This document shows, one piece after another, positions 41,713 through 41,933 of a stretch of 41,933 nucleotides of DNA; the stretch's first letter is position 1; each line of letters begins with the position of its first letter. Source of the stretch: an uncultured Prevotellaceae bacterium (GTDB taxonomy: Bacteria; Bacteroidota; Bacteroidia; Bacteroidales; Bacteroidaceae); NCBI GenBank assembly GCA_937877625.1, contig CALFJG010000052.1:1-41933 (forward strand). Direction: 5' to 3'. The notes under the pieces are model-generated. The model was not told the origin of the DNA. It saw nothing but the letters and a program-made list of their open reading frames with translations, and made no database searches. Made by a program: the position numbers and the translations under genes.

Positions 41713-41922
41713 ATGAACGAATACATTTTCTACACCACCGAGGGCCAAACCTATGCCCCAAACGACAGCATCGAGGTAGAGAACTGCCAAGTGCTCGGCA
41801 CTGCGAACGGCAGCAATGAGAGCGAAGCGCAGGAGAACTTGCTAAATGAAAATCCTTGGATAACCGAGGCGGGATTCGAGGCTCAGCGGATTTCCCCAGT
41901 TGATAAAGCCTGGGCTAATTAA
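41713..41922 (+). CDS. Small acidic hypothetical protein
   Basis: A 69-residue frame 12 bases after the probable nuclease. It reads MNEYIFYTTEGQTYAPNDS, then a VENCQVLGTANGSNESEAQE segment and a C-terminal NPWITEAGFEAQRIS. It is acidic, without membrane helix or signal peptide. Spacing and strand suggest it is the third gene of the restriction-modification operon. It could be a control or inhibitor protein, but has no helix-turn-helix, so no role is assigned. Confidence 0.65.
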   Translation: MNEYIFYTTEGQTYAPNDSIEVENCQVLGTANGSNESEAQENLLNENPWITEAGFEAQRISPVDKAWAN

Positions 41923-41933
41923 GAATAAAGTGT

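Overview
The window reads as chromosomal DNA of a host-associated member of the Bacteroidota, most likely order Bacteroidales (a Prevotella/Bacteroides-like lineage). The evidence is promoters of the TAnnTTTG (-7) type, often with a TTG element about 20 bases upstream; a ribosomal gene order rpsF-rpsR-rplI; type B L31; a lipoprotein with an acidic surface-export signal after its lipobox cysteine; C-terminal ends resembling type IX secretion (T9SS) sorting signals; and a BACON-containing M60 peptidase and a GH33 sialidase typical of glycan foragers. The species cannot be named from the sequence.

Layout. 1-1750: repeat-rich leader, then a TauE/SafE permease and its DUF1634 partner. 1890-8472: an operon-like run of a GNAT protein, dnaB and a 1280-residue fusion (GT2-like, HIT-like DUF4922, SpoIID/LytB). 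8600-11000 (minus): a pyrI without pyrB and two paralogous beta-barrel proteins. 11400-15210 (minus): rpmE, truA, rpsF-rpsR-rplI and thyA. 15450-20220 (plus): a GPH-type sugar transporter and GH130 phosphorylase, then folA overlapping a 5'-nucleotidase-like gene. 20500-24790: a secreted leucine-rich repeat protein and an M60 mucinase-like peptidase. 25100-27140: a beta-barrel protein and a lipoprotein. 27490-29623: a gene remnant and an EcoRI/RsrI-like restriction-modification pair in which the nuclease is frameshifted. 29624-39588: a repeat-rich leader with a 21-base minisatellite, a 3019-residue sialidase and a 55-residue acidic small ORF. 40100-41922: a Dam-type methylase broken by a frameshift, a probable nuclease with a BamHI-like active site, and a small ORF.

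How it fits together. The housekeeping backbone (replication, translation, pyrimidine and thymidylate supply) is interleaved with an accessory layer for host-glycan use (sialidase, M60 peptidase, GH130 plus transporter, T9SS-type cargo) and with two restriction-modification loci that both appear to be decaying or switched off. Three families of non-coding repeats fill most large gaps: a MITE-like element with terminal inverted repeats, a modular GC-rich palindromic repeat, and a hairpin repeat centred on a motif reading GGCGAGCAAAAGTCTGT. The most interesting items are the EcoRI-like nuclease inactivated by loss of one G, the heptad-encoding minisatellite upstream of the sialidase, the small ORF behind the sialidase, the three-domain fusion, and the near-identical promoters of two ribosomal loci.
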